64,000 nucleotides of DNA from Alistipes sp. (GCA_017536555.1 JAFXHE010000017.1:58719-122718); one strand, 5' to 3'; positions 9,250 to 17,861 are shown, counted from the first letter of the stretch. The notes: a model not told the origin generated them from the sequence alone. Made by a program: numbers and translations.

Positions 9250-10869
9250 ATGAGAAAACTACTTCTCGGTGACGAGGCTATTGCACAGGCTGCAATCGAT
9301 TCAGGTCTGTCGGGTGTTTATGCTTACCCGGGTACTCCGTCTACCGAAATTACCGAATTCATTCAGCTGCGCGAGGAGAAGCGCGGCGAGGGACAGGCTC
9401 CCATTTTCTGCCGTTGGGCTACTAACGAGAAGACCGCTATGGAGGGTGCTCTCGGTATGTCTTATATGGGCAAGCGTGCTTTGGTATGTATGAAGCACGT
9501 GGGTATGAATGTTGCTGCTGACCCCTTTGTTAACTCTGCTATGACAGGTGTTAACGGTGGTCTTGTGGTTGTTGCTGCTGACGATCCGTCAATGCACTCA
9601 TCACAGAACGAGCAGGACTCACGTTTCTATGGTAAGTTCGCGTTGCTGCCCATCTTCGAGCCATCATCACAGCAGGAGGCTTACGAGATGACACGTGCTG
9701 CATTCGAGCTTTCAGAGGCTGTTAAGTTGCCCGTATTGATGCGTGTAACTACACGTATGGCTCACTCACGCGCTGTTGTCGAAATTACAGAGCAGCCCCG
9801 CAAGCAGAATGAAGTATGCCGTCCCGAGGATGTGCGTCGCTGGATTTTGTTGCCCGCATTTGCGAAGAAGCGTTATGTTGAGCTGCTCGCACAGCAGGAT
9901 GACCTTATGAAGGCTGCTGTAGAGTCGAAGTTCAACTGGTATCGCAAGGGTGACAACCCCGAGCGCGGTGTCATCACTACAGGTATCGCTTACAACTACT
10001 TTATGGAGAACTGCGCAAACTGCAACGAGCGCAGCGTATTGAAGGTGTCACAGTATCCTCTGCCCACAGCTCTTATTGAGAAGATGGTTGAGGATGGTAC
10101 CAAGGAGATTCTTGTTATGGAGGAGGGTCAGCCCGTTGTTGAGGAGATGGTACGAGCTATCGTTCCCTCGACCGTTGTTGTTAAGGGTCGCTTGACAGGT
10201 GATCTACCTCGCGTGGGCGAGCTTACTCCCGATAGTGTTCGCGCATCACTGGGTATGGAGGCATTGGAGCGTCTCGATGCTGATGAGCTCGTGGTACCTC
10301 GTCCCCCCGCATTGTGTCAGGGTTGTGGTCACCGCGATATGTACAAGGCTCTCAACGAGGTTGCTGCCGAGTATGAGAATCCCCGTATCTTCGGTGATAT
10401 CGGCTGCTACACTCTGGGTGCGTTGCCTCCATTCCAGGCATTGCACGCTTGCGTTGAGATGGGTGCATCTATCACTATGGCGAAGGGTGCATCTGATGCT
10501 GGTCAGTTCCCCGCATTTGCTGTTATTGGTGACTCTACCTTCACTCACTCTGGTATGACTGGTCTTTTGGACTGCGTAAACTCTAACGCAAATGTTGTTG
10601 TTGTTATCTCTGATAACCTCACAACAGGTATGACAGGTGGTCAGGACTCGGCTGGTACAGGTAAGATTGAGGATATCTGCCGCGGCTTGGGTGTACACCC
10701 CGACCACGTGCGCGTAGTAGTGCCTCTGCCCAAGAATATGGAGGAGATCAAGCAGATATTGCGTGAGGAGATTGAGTACAAGGGCGTATCAGTAGTTATA
10801 CCTCGTCGTGAGTGTATACAGACTGCCAAGCGTCACGCCAAGGCAAGGGCTGCAGCAGCAAAGAAGTAA
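9250..10869 (+). CDS. iorA: Indolepyruvate:ferredoxin oxidoreductase, alpha subunit (no C-terminal ferredoxin domain)
   Basis: With IorB this thiamine-diphosphate enzyme oxidatively decarboxylates arylpyruvates to arylacetyl-CoA and reduces ferredoxin. The 539-residue protein opens with LLGDEAIAQAAIDSGLSGV and AYPGTPSTEI (pyrimidine-binding half). The TPP-binding half is at about 350-470: PALCQGCGHRDM, GDIGCYTLG, AVIGDSTFTHSGMTG and VISDN. The family usually ends with a two-cluster ferredoxin domain (eight Cys); here the chain stops at a Lys/Ala-rich tail with a single nearby Cys. Two extra Cys occur in NCANC near residue 255. First gene of iorA-iorB-aminotransferase. Confidence 0.92.
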   Translation: MRKLLLGDEAIAQAAIDSGLSGVYAYPGTPSTEITEFIQLREEKRGEGQAPIFCRWATNEKTAMEGALGMSYMGKRALVCMKHVGMNVAADPFVNSAMTGVNGGLVVVAADDPSMHSSQNEQDSRFYGKFALLPIFEPSSQQEAYEMTRAAFELSEAVKLPVLMRVTTRMAHSRAVVEITEQPRKQNEVCRPEDVRRWILLPAFAKKRYVELLAQQDDLMKAAVESKFNWYRKGDNPERGVITTGIAYNYFMENCANCNERSVLKVSQYPLPTALIEKMVEDGTKEILVMEEGQPVVEEMVRAIVPSTVVVKGRLTGDLPRVGELTPDSVRASLGMEALERLDADELVVPRPPALCQGCGHRDMYKALNEVAAEYENPRIFGDIGCYTLGALPPFQALHACVEMGASITMAKGASDAGQFPAFAVIGDSTFTHSGMTGLLDCVNSNANVVVVISDNLTTGMTGGQDSAGTGKIEDICRGLGVHPDHVRVVVPLPKNMEEIKQILREEIEYKGVSVVIPRRECIQTAKRHAKARAAAAKK

Positions 10870-10901
10870 TAAGTCCGCTAACAACTAAACAGGAAACTAT
10901 C

Positions 10902-11483
10902 ATGAAGAAAGATATTATTTTGGCAGGCGTCGGCGGACAGGGTATTCTGTCGATTGCTACGGTCATCGGCGAGGCTGCCTTGACCGAGGGTTGGAACATC
11001 AAGCAGGCAGAGGTACACGGTATGAGCCAGCGTGGTGGTGATGTGCAGAGTAACCTGCGCCTCTCTACCGAGCCCATTGCCTCTGACCTTATTGCCAAGG
11101 GTGGTGCCGACATCATCATCTCGTTGGAGCCTATGGAGGCTTTGCGTTACCTTCCCTACTTGAAGAAGGATGGTTGGGTTGTTACCTCTAACGTGCCCTT
11201 CATCAACATTCCTACTTATCCCGCACAGGAGGAGCTTGATGCCCATCTCGCAGCGTTGCCCCATTGCGTATCGCTCAACGTAGAGCAGCTCGCAAAGGAT
11301 GCAGGTGCTCCGTTGCAGGCAGCAAATATGGTGTTGCTCGGCGCAGCTATCCCTATGCTTGACATCGAACTTGAGAAGATAGAGGCAGGTATCCGCCGTA
11401 TCTTTGCCCGCAAGGGTGAGGAGGTTATAGAGAAGAACCTCGCTGCGGTACACGCTGGTTATAACAACAGTATCAAGAAGTAA
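10902..11483 (+). CDS. iorB: Indolepyruvate:ferredoxin oxidoreductase, beta subunit
   Basis: A 193-residue protein starting MKKDIILAGVGGQGILS, the signature start of the gamma-type domain of 2-oxoacid oxidoreductases, followed by HGMSQRGGDVQSNLRLS and PMEALRYLPYL. The frame opens further upstream, but this ATG follows the iorA stop by 32 nt, and the family start fits only here. It works with IorA on indole-, phenyl- and hydroxyphenylpyruvate. The aminotransferase that can make these substrates follows 14 nt downstream. Confidence 0.94.
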   Translation: MKKDIILAGVGGQGILSIATVIGEAALTEGWNIKQAEVHGMSQRGGDVQSNLRLSTEPIASDLIAKGGADIIISLEPMEALRYLPYLKKDGWVVTSNVPFINIPTYPAQEELDAHLAALPHCVSLNVEQLAKDAGAPLQAANMVLLGAAIPMLDIELEKIEAGIRRIFARKGEEVIEKNLAAVHAGYNNSIKK

Positions 11484-11497
11484 GCAAACGAGTAAGT

Positions 11498-12814
11498 ATG
11501 GATCGTCCATTAGATAAACAAACGGTAGATAACATCTGTATCGCCAATGGTCTGCGCAATGCCAAGGAGCTTGGAGCAGCCTCAATACGTCAGTTTGTAA
11601 GTGTTGTCAAGGATATCGAGGCAAAGACAGGTGTGGAGTATATCCGTATGGAGATTGGCGAGCCTGGTCTGCCCGCCGAGATGATTGGTATCGAAGCCGA
11701 GCACGAGGCGTTGCTAAACGGCGTAGGCTCGAAGTATCCCCTTATCACTGGTATCGAGCCTCTTACAAAGGAGGCATCGCGCTTTGTTAAGGCATTCATC
11801 AACCTCGACATCCCTCCCGTATGTTTCGTGCCTACGGTAGGCTCTATGCAGGGTGCTTTTGCTACATTTATGGCACTTACGCAGATGCGTGAAGACCGTG
11901 ACACCATCCTCTTCATCGACCCAGGCTTTCCTGTTCAGAAGTCACAGTGTAGGGTGCAGGGCGTGCGTTATGAGTCTTTCGATGTCATCGACTATCGTGG
12001 CGAGAAGCTTGAGGCAAAGCTCGAGGAGATTTTGTCATCGGGTCGCATCAGCGGTATGATATACTCAAACCCCAACAACCCGTCGTGGATGTGTCTTAAC
12101 GAGCAGGAGCTTGAGATTATTGGTCGTATGGCTACCAAGTACGATGTTATTGTCGTAGAGGATTTGGCATACCTCAATATGGACTTCCGCGAGGATCGCT
12201 CGAAGCCCTTTGAGCCGCCCTATCAGCCCTCTGTAGCGCGCTACACCAACAACTGTATACACCTGTTGTCGGGCTCAAAGATGTTCTCGTATGCAGGTCA
12301 GCGTATCGCTGTCGTTGCAATGAACCCCTCGCTTGCAGATCGCTGCTATGAGGGCTTTGCAAAGCGTTATGGCAATGATGGTCAGTTCCGTCGTAACTTC
12401 ATCTTCAACATCCTTTACGTCTTGTCGTCAGGTGTGCCTCACTCGGCACAGTATGCCCTTGCTGCAATGTTCCGTGCAGCATCGGACGGACGCCTTGACT
12501 TCGTGGGTCACACTCGCGAATATGCACGTCGTGCAGCGCGCGTGAAGGAGATTATGGTTAAGAACGGTTTCCATATCGTTTACGACAAGGACTGTGATCA
12601 GGAGGTAAGTGACGGTTTCTTCTTCACCTTCGGCTATAAGGATATGACAGGCGAGCAGCTTATCAACAAGCTCATCTATTACGGTATCTCGGCTATCACG
12701 CTTGCACCTACGGGTAGTACTCGTGAGGGCTTGCGAGGCTGTGTATCAATGATTTCGGATTATCAGTACGACGAGTTGGATAAGCGTTTGCATCTGTTCT
12801 CACAGGACTATTAA
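11498..12814 (+). CDS. PLP-dependent aminotransferase, class I/II, probably aromatic
   Basis: A 438-residue fold-type I aminotransferase. Visible blocks are the substrate/cofactor loop IGEPGLP, YSNPNNPSW (the Asn of the PLP site), VVEDLAYLNMDF (Asp and Tyr contacting the PLP ring), and the Schiff-base Lys at residue 261 in SGSKMFSYAGQR; LAPTGSTREGLRGCVSM ends the C-terminal domain. Its position 14 nt after iorB suggests that it turns aromatic amino acids into the arylpyruvates used by IorAB; the substrate is inferred from context only. It is longer than most aspartate/tyrosine aminotransferases by about 40 residues. Confidence 0.85.
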   Translation: MDRPLDKQTVDNICIANGLRNAKELGAASIRQFVSVVKDIEAKTGVEYIRMEIGEPGLPAEMIGIEAEHEALLNGVGSKYPLITGIEPLTKEASRFVKAFINLDIPPVCFVPTVGSMQGAFATFMALTQMREDRDTILFIDPGFPVQKSQCRVQGVRYESFDVIDYRGEKLEAKLEEILSSGRISGMIYSNPNNPSWMCLNEQELEIIGRMATKYDVIVVEDLAYLNMDFREDRSKPFEPPYQPSVARYTNNCIHLLSGSKMFSYAGQRIAVVAMNPSLADRCYEGFAKRYGNDGQFRRNFIFNILYVLSSGVPHSAQYALAAMFRAASDGRLDFVGHTREYARRAARVKEIMVKNGFHIVYDKDCDQEVSDGFFFTFGYKDMTGEQLINKLIYYGISAITLAPTGSTREGLRGCVSMISDYQYDELDKRLHLFSQDY

Positions 12815-12924
12815 TAGAGTACGTATAGCGGGTGAATGTGTTGCGCTCGTCCGAAGAGTTCCTATTTACGTCAAGTAAAAAGTGACTTTTCAGCCATACA
12901 AGCCTTGTGACATCTCACGCTATC

Positions 12925-12936
12925 TACTACGTAGTA
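12925..12936. other. 12-nt perfect palindrome upstream of the CoA-transferase gene
   Basis: TACTACGTAGTA is self-complementary and lies in the leader region between the aminotransferase and the CoA-transferase genes. It could be an operator half-site pair, but there is no second copy in the window to support this. Confidence 0.25.
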
Positions 12937-12948
12937 ATAACAATAGAA

Positions 12949-12971
12949 GGGCTGCCCATATTGGACAGCCC
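12949..12971 (+). terminator. Hairpin after the ior operon
   Basis: GGGCTGCCC and GGACAGCCC form a 9-bp stem with one mismatch, followed by CTCTT. It lies 135 nt after the aminotransferase stop and only 21 nt before the CoA-transferase ATG, so it may be a terminator or an attenuator-like leader hairpin. Confidence 0.5.
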
Positions 12972-12992
12972 CTCTTAAACACAGAAGAATAT

Positions 12993-14288
12993 ATGAAATT
13001 AGTTAGTGCGGCGGAAGCCGTAAAACTCATCAAGTCGGGCGACTCGGTGTTTATTCAGGGTTCTACCTCTATTCCCGAGGTCTTGGTGCAGGCTATGACA
13101 GACCGCGCACCCGAGCTTCGCGATGTTAAGGTGTACTCTGCCTTCGCTATTGGTCGCTTCGATGCTCCCTATGCCAAGGCGGAGCTGCGTGACTCTTTCG
13201 AGCCGTTGAGTTTCTTTGTTGCTAACAACCTCCGTAATGCTATTAAGGAGGGTGTGGCACAGACTATCCCCGCCTTCTTGGGTGAGATACCCTTCCTTTT
13301 CCGTAGCGGTCAGGTACCTTTGGATGTGACGCTGCTCAACGTGTCAGAGCCCGACGAGGAGGGCTACTGCTCTTATGGTATCTCTGCCGATTTGGCATTC
13401 TCTGCAGCCGAGTGTTCGAAGGTTATCATCGCGCAGGTAAATAAGTATATGCCTCGCACATTTGGTGACCCTGTTATACACGTGTCGAAGATTGATGCTA
13501 TGGTGCGTGGTGACGAGCCTCTTGTTGAGGTGCCCACAGTTGTTCCCAACGACGTTGAGCGTGCTATTGGTAACTATATCGCACAGGAGATTCCCGATGG
13601 TGCTACTATGCAGATTGGCGTGGGTGGTATTCCTAACGCTGTGCTCGACGCTCTGCACAACCACAAGCATCTCGGTCTGCATACAGAGGCGATGACAGAT
13701 GGCGTTGTGCCCCTTATTCAGAAGGGTATCATCGACAACTCGCTCAAGAAGATCTACCCTGGTAAGTCTGTTGCTTGCCTCTGCTTGGGTAGCCAGCGTC
13801 TGTATGACTATCTCGACAACAACCGTGACGTTGTTATCCGCGATGTTGCGTGGACTAATGACCCGCAGAATATCCGTCAGAACCCAAGCGTTATGGCTAT
13901 CAACTCTGCTATCGAGGTCGACCTTACGGGTCAGATTTGTGCCGATAGTATCGGTGAGCGCATCTTCTCGGGCGTTGGTGGTCAGCACGACTTTATGTAT
14001 GGCGGTGCGCTGTCGGAGGGTGGTAAGTGCTTTATCGCACTGCCCTCTATTACCAATAAGGGACAGTCGAAGATTGTGCCTACGTTGACCAAGGGTGCTG
14101 GTGTTGTAACAACGCGTTTCCAGGCGCAGTATATCGCTACGGAGCACGGTATCGTCTACCTGCGTAACAAGTCGTTGGCACAGCGCGCCAAGCTGCTTAT
14201 CTCTATTGCTGACCCCTCGGTACGCGAGGATCTGGAGCGTGCAGCAGTTGAGCGTTTCGGCATAGGTTTCTTGCGCTGCAAGATCTAA
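12993..14288 (+). CDS. Acetyl-CoA hydrolase/transferase family protein (CoA-transferase)
   Basis: A 431-residue family I CoA-transferase. It has GDSVFIQGSTSIPEVL near the N-terminus, MQIGVGGIPNAVLDAL, the probable catalytic Glu at residue 232 (HTEAMTDGVV), FSGVGGQHDFMYGGALSEGGK and the C-terminal EHGIVYLRNKSLAQRAKLL. The ATG at 12993 is preferred over one 111 nt upstream because the family begins here and the upstream stretch includes a hairpin. Such enzymes move CoA between acetate and acyl-CoAs such as succinyl-, butyryl- or 4-hydroxybutyryl-CoA. Next to the ior genes it could release arylacetates from arylacetyl-CoA, which is inference. Confidence 0.85.
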   Translation: MKLVSAAEAVKLIKSGDSVFIQGSTSIPEVLVQAMTDRAPELRDVKVYSAFAIGRFDAPYAKAELRDSFEPLSFFVANNLRNAIKEGVAQTIPAFLGEIPFLFRSGQVPLDVTLLNVSEPDEEGYCSYGISADLAFSAAECSKVIIAQVNKYMPRTFGDPVIHVSKIDAMVRGDEPLVEVPTVVPNDVERAIGNYIAQEIPDGATMQIGVGGIPNAVLDALHNHKHLGLHTEAMTDGVVPLIQKGIIDNSLKKIYPGKSVACLCLGSQRLYDYLDNNRDVVIRDVAWTNDPQNIRQNPSVMAINSAIEVDLTGQICADSIGERIFSGVGGQHDFMYGGALSEGGKCFIALPSITNKGQSKIVPTLTKGAGVVTTRFQAQYIATEHGIVYLRNKSLAQRAKLLISIADPSVREDLERAAVERFGIGFLRCKI

Positions 14289-14314
14289 TACGCGCCTTTG
14301 TGGCTTATGGTATT

Positions 14315-14344
14315 GGGGTTGACCACTTGGTCAGCCCCTTTTTT
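14315..14344 (+). terminator. Rho-independent terminator of the CoA-transferase gene
   Basis: Arms GGGGTTGACC (14315-14324) and GGTCAGCCCC (14329-14338) pair over 10 bp with one G-T wobble around a 4-nt loop, followed by six T on the plus strand. Confidence 0.88.
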
Positions 14345-14441
14345 GTTGGGTGGATGACAACAGGCGGACAGTGGCAAATGTATACATCTCTCTTATCATA
14401 GTGGCTAAAATCTGTACACGCCATTATCAACGCCTATAAAG

Positions 14442-14479
14442 TAGCACTCCGTTGTGGCACGCGCCACAACGGAGTGCTA
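14442..14479. terminator. Perfect 17-bp inverted repeat between convergent genes
   Basis: Arms 14442-14458 and 14463-14479 pair perfectly around the loop ACGC. It lies 20 bp after the 3' end of the minus-strand lipoprotein gene and downstream of the plus-strand terminator at 14315. It probably ends the lipoprotein transcript. Confidence 0.7.
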
Positions 14480-14499
14480 AGAGTGTCTGAACGCTGGTA

Positions 14500-15375
14500 T
14501 TAGCGGTGGTTGTCCACGAGCTGATACTCGCCAGTGTATGTAACAAAGTGTCTTGCTACCTCCATTAGGTCATCGTTAACCAAGACTGCTGTAAGCTCAA
14601 TCTTATCGCCCTCGACAACGAGTGTACTGCCCTCATACATAAGATACTGCTCTGAAGAGAAGCCGCCCTCGTCGTTAAGCTGATAGAGGCTATGTCCAGG
14701 CATAAAGTGTCCACCTTGACCACTTGCCGACTTATCAAATGTATATGTGCCATCAGGTACGCGCAATGAGCCGTCGTCAGCCATCTCGGCATATAAGTCG
14801 ATGAAGTAGTAGTAGGCATTTGGCGAAGTGTAGCTGTAGCTATCATAGGTGCCGTAGATGGGATCCTCGAATGTGCCCTGGAATATCATCTCGCCATTAG
14901 TAAGGATAAGGTAGTAGTTGAAGTCGCCACCAGCCGCGCTGTAGTCGCCATAGTAGAAGCCTGTAGCATTGGTAGCTACATTGCTAACATCAATCTCGTT
15001 ATTTGAACGCTGGTTAACCATAACCTCGATGCTCTGATCCTCGTAATGGGCTACAAGTATCGTTGTGCGGCTCTCGTTGGTCTGGTTACGTTTTGCTGTG
15101 AAGGTGATAGCACCTACCTCTGATGTATTAACGTTTATGATCCAGTCAACATCGGGGGTACACGTAACAACACCTGTCTCTGTGGGGTTCACCAAATTAT
15201 ATGTAATGCGTCCTATACCACCATTATTGTCGAAGTTGATTGCACCCTCTGATGTAAGCGTGAAGCTATACTCACCAGGTGTAGGTTGTGGCTCGGGCTC
15301 GGGAGTGGGTTTCTCTTCGCAGCCGATAAATGCTATCGACACAAGCGCGAGCAGTAGGAAATAGATCTTTTTCAT
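14500..15375 (-). CDS. BACON-like lipoprotein
   Basis: A 291-residue lipoprotein. The start at 15375 gives MKKIYFLLLALVSIAFIGCEEK, a signal peptide with lipobox and Cys at about residue 19; the frame extends upstream without a signal and through a GC palindrome, so that part is not used. A Pro/Glu-rich linker is followed by a BACON-like beta domain (about 40-125, with PDVDWIINVNTSE and ITFTAKRNQTNESRTTI). The rest (about 130-290) is beta-rich with many Tyr/Ser/Gly and is not recognised. It is the last gene of an exported-protein cluster with thioredoxin-like members. Function unknown; probably surface or periplasmic. Confidence 0.75.
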   Translation of the reverse strand: MKKIYFLLLALVSIAFIGCEEKPTPEPEPQPTPGEYSFTLTSEGAINFDNNGGIGRITYNLVNPTETGVVTCTPDVDWIINVNTSEVGAITFTAKRNQTNESRTTILVAHYEDQSIEVMVNQRSNNEIDVSNVATNATGFYYGDYSAAGGDFNYYLILTNGEMIFQGTFEDPIYGTYDSYSYTSPNAYYYFIDLYAEMADDGSLRVPDGTYTFDKSASGQGGHFMPGHSLYQLNDEGGFSSEQYLMYEGSTLVVEGDKIELTAVLVNDDLMEVARHFVTYTGEYQLVDNHR

Positions 15376-15435
15376 TGCTTGTTGTAATGTTATATGTTCA
15401 GGTCTATTATATCTTTGATACGCGCGCATACGGAT

Positions 15436-15453
15436 ATGTACGCGCGCGTACAT
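15436..15453. other. 18-nt perfect palindrome containing alternating CG
   Basis: ATGTACGCGCGCGTACAT is fully self-complementary and has a second related CGCGCGC tract 15 nt before it (15420-15427). It lies just upstream of the lipoprotein gene. It may be an operator or simply a Z-DNA-prone sequence. Confidence 0.4.
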
Positions 15454-15507
15454 CATTTATCTATACAGCGCAGTAATGTGTGTCTAACACATCTATGCGC
15501 CGATATT

Positions 15508-16590
15508 TTAGCGATACTCGTAGTCCTTTGAGCCGTTAACAGGGCATACAGCGGTGTTAACAACCTCGAACTTGCCATCGTGTGCGCTGCTGGGTGCCGA
15601 CACAATTACCAACACCTTAAGGTTGCTCTTATCCCAGCCAGACTCTGCCTTGAGCTTGAGCTGCTTTGAAGCAATGCCGTCAGCCGAGATAACACCCATA
15701 TCATCGCCCGATAGGTCGTCGGAGTTACCTGCACTAATGGCACGAATACAGTTGTTGTGGTAGTTGTGGTACTCCTCACGACCGTTAGACTGTTGGCCGT
15801 AGATGTTATCCTCGAGCAACCACGCTACAACGTGGTACTGCTGCTCAACCTTTGATGTTACCTCTACGTCAACAGTGATGTCGTCGCCATTGAGTGCCGA
15901 GTTGATCTTAATACCTGCATCTGCTGCGGGCTTCCAGAGTATATCAAGCTCTGCTTGGATCATCTTAACACCAGTTGATGCTGTGGGATAGCCACTTGTA
16001 ATCTCCTTGTGGTTGAAGTTATAGGTAAGGTTGGGATAACCTGTGACAGGGAAGTGTCCGCCTACAACTGCTGCTGCATCAGAGCGTGCTGGGTCTCGTG
16101 TTGCATAACCGCCCCAGTGTGCCGCAGCCTCGCTATAACGCAAGTGGTACTTTGTCTTTGCCAACTCGTGGAGCATTGATGACATATTGGGGCAGTTAGG
16201 ACAGCCTGTACCAGTGTGGTCAACAAGCAATACGCGGTGGTTGAAGTCGTTACCTGTAACGACCTCTATGACGATAGGCTCTGACTCATAGAAACCGTAG
16301 GTTGCGTAGAACTGCATCTCGCAAGACTCCGAGGGTGCAACAAAGGGATTTGAAACAACCTCGTTGTTTGCTGCATTATAGATGGTAGACTCCGCAGTTA
16401 CATCCTCACCATTGAACTTAACGGTGAATGCCAGCTCCTGCTCAATGCGCACGGTCTGCGATGCTGCCTCGATAGTAACGATGTTTGTGTCTGGCTTGGG
16501 AGGCTCCTTTGTGCCGTCGCCACCGTTGTTATCGCACGCTACAAATGTTGCAGCGGCAACTATGAGTGCAAAAAACTTAAAAAGTTTCAT
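15508..16590 (-). CDS. Omp28-family lipoprotein with CxxC motif (copy 1)
   Basis: A 360-residue lipoprotein: the start at 16590 gives MKLFKFFALIVAAATFVACDN with lipobox Cys19. Residues about 35-112 form an Ig-like domain. The second part has RVLLVDHTGTGCPNCPNM with C130 and C133 in a thioredoxin-like CxxC, then an Omp28-type beta domain ending in VVNTAVCPVNGSKDYEYR. Omp28 proteins are outer-membrane lipoproteins; P. gingivalis Omp28 has been described as a surface adhesin. It is a paralogue of the next gene upstream, from which it is separated by a terminator. Confidence 0.85.
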   Translation of the reverse strand: MKLFKFFALIVAAATFVACDNNGGDGTKEPPKPDTNIVTIEAASQTVRIEQELAFTVKFNGEDVTAESTIYNAANNEVVSNPFVAPSESCEMQFYATYGFYESEPIVIEVVTGNDFNHRVLLVDHTGTGCPNCPNMSSMLHELAKTKYHLRYSEAAAHWGGYATRDPARSDAAAVVGGHFPVTGYPNLTYNFNHKEITSGYPTASTGVKMIQAELDILWKPAADAGIKINSALNGDDITVDVEVTSKVEQQYHVVAWLLEDNIYGQQSNGREEYHNYHNNCIRAISAGNSDDLSGDDMGVISADGIASKQLKLKAESGWDKSNLKVLVIVSAPSSAHDGKFEVVNTAVCPVNGSKDYEYR

Positions 16591-16619
16591 ACTCTTAATC
16601 TTTATCACTATGTTTAAAT

Positions 16620-16666
16620 GAAAAAAATAACACCAATAGCCCACACTATGGCAGGCTATGGTGTTA
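16620..16666 (-). terminator. Rho-independent terminator of the second Omp28-type gene
   Basis: On the minus strand TAACACCATAGCC (16666-16654) pairs with GGCTATTGGTGTTA (16641-16628) with one bulged base, followed directly by a T-tract (16627-16621). The stem ends transcription of the gene at 16681-17802 before the next Omp28 gene. Confidence 0.85.
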
Positions 16667-16680
16667 TATGTCATCTACGA

Positions 16681-17802
16681 CTATTTGTACTCGTAGTTAA
16701 CTGAACCACCGATAGGACACAAAGCGGTGTTAACAACGTCGTACTTGCCACTGCCGTTGTCAGCAGTTACGATGATCAAAATCTTAAGGTTCTCACGCAC
16801 CCACTTCTGAGAGATAACGGGAACCTCAACGAGCTTGTTCACAACCTCGCCAGCCTTGATTACGCCAAGGTCGTCACCAGAGATGTCGCCAGAGTTGCGC
16901 TGACCAGTGATGTTACGGATACCGTTGTTGTGGATGTTCTGCCACTGCTCGAAAGCACCTGACTGCTTACCCTCAACCTTATCCTCGAGCAACCAGCAAG
17001 CTACGCGGTAGTCCTGCTCCTTTGCTGCCTTAACATCTACGCTTACAAGCACGCTGTCAGAGGTCATTGATGCTGCTGCTGCGATACCTGCGTCTGCACC
17101 ATTAGCCTTATAGAGCCTGTCGATGTTGTTCTTGAACTCCTGACACAAACCAGCTACGTTGCTACCGCCACCGATAGATGCGTTGTGGTGGAAGTTGATG
17201 TTTGCCTCGGGATAGCCGTTAGTCTTCTTAATAATCGACGATACTGTGCGTGCTGCAGAAGAGTATGAGGGGTCGTTAGAGTTGAAGGTGTGAGCCATTG
17301 CCTCGTGGTACTTTGTGTGATAGTCGCTCTCGCTGAGCTGCTTGAGTGCTGACATCACATAAGGACACCAACCGCAGTTAGTACCTGTGTGGTCGATAAT
17401 AAGCACACGGTGGTTGAATGTTGTGCTTGAGGGGTTAGTATCTGCGGGAACCTTGGGAGCTACAGCGTTAACAGTAACTGTAACACGGTTAGATACGTTG
17501 GGGCCCATCACTGCATAGAATGTGTACTCGCCATCAATTGTGGGAGTGAAGGGGTTAGATACCTCTGTGTAGTTCTCGGTCTCGTAAATCTCCAATTCTT
17601 CCATAGTAGTTACATCAACATCACCCTGCATAACGGTGAATGTGATAGGGCTACCAACCTCACCAGTCTCGGGTGATACGCTCAATACGAGGTCACCTGT
17701 GGGATCGGGAGTAGGCTCGGGAGTGTTCTGATCGTCGGGATCGCACGCAACAAGGAGTGCTGAAGCTGCGCAGAAGAGCGCAAGGAACTTTGTAAGTTTC
17801 AT
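16681..17802 (-). CDS. Omp28-family lipoprotein with CxxC motif (copy 2)
   Basis: A 373-residue lipoprotein (MKLTKFLALFCAASALLVAC, lipobox Cys20) followed by a Pro/Asp linker, an Ig-like domain (about 36-115), then the Omp28 region with RVLIIDHTGTNCGWCPYVMSAL; C143 and C146 form a CGWC motif, closer to thioredoxin CGPC than the CPNC of copy 1. It ends in VVNTALCPIGGSVNYEYK, matching the end of copy 1. The pair looks like an old tandem duplication. It lies downstream of the DUF6029-like gene on the same strand. Confidence 0.87.
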   Translation of the reverse strand: MKLTKFLALFCAASALLVACDPDDQNTPEPTPDPTGDLVLSVSPETGEVGSPITFTVMQGDVDVTTMEELEIYETENYTEVSNPFTPTIDGEYTFYAVMGPNVSNRVTVTVNAVAPKVPADTNPSSTTFNHRVLIIDHTGTNCGWCPYVMSALKQLSESDYHTKYHEAMAHTFNSNDPSYSSAARTVSSIIKKTNGYPEANINFHHNASIGGGSNVAGLCQEFKNNIDRLYKANGADAGIAAAASMTSDSVLVSVDVKAAKEQDYRVACWLLEDKVEGKQSGAFEQWQNIHNNGIRNITGQRNSGDISGDDLGVIKAGEVVNKLVEVPVISQKWVRENLKILIIVTADNGSGKYDVVNTALCPIGGSVNYEYK

Positions 17803-17861
17803 TGTTTTAGTTTTTTTAAGTTAAATTATCTATATAAATTCTATCTCAAATATGCTGTTGT

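Noticed and set aside
13344-14147. Minus-strand frame of 267 codons
   Set aside because: Lies entirely opposite the CoA-transferase gene, has no promoter or start context, and the product looks like a reverse-complement translation.
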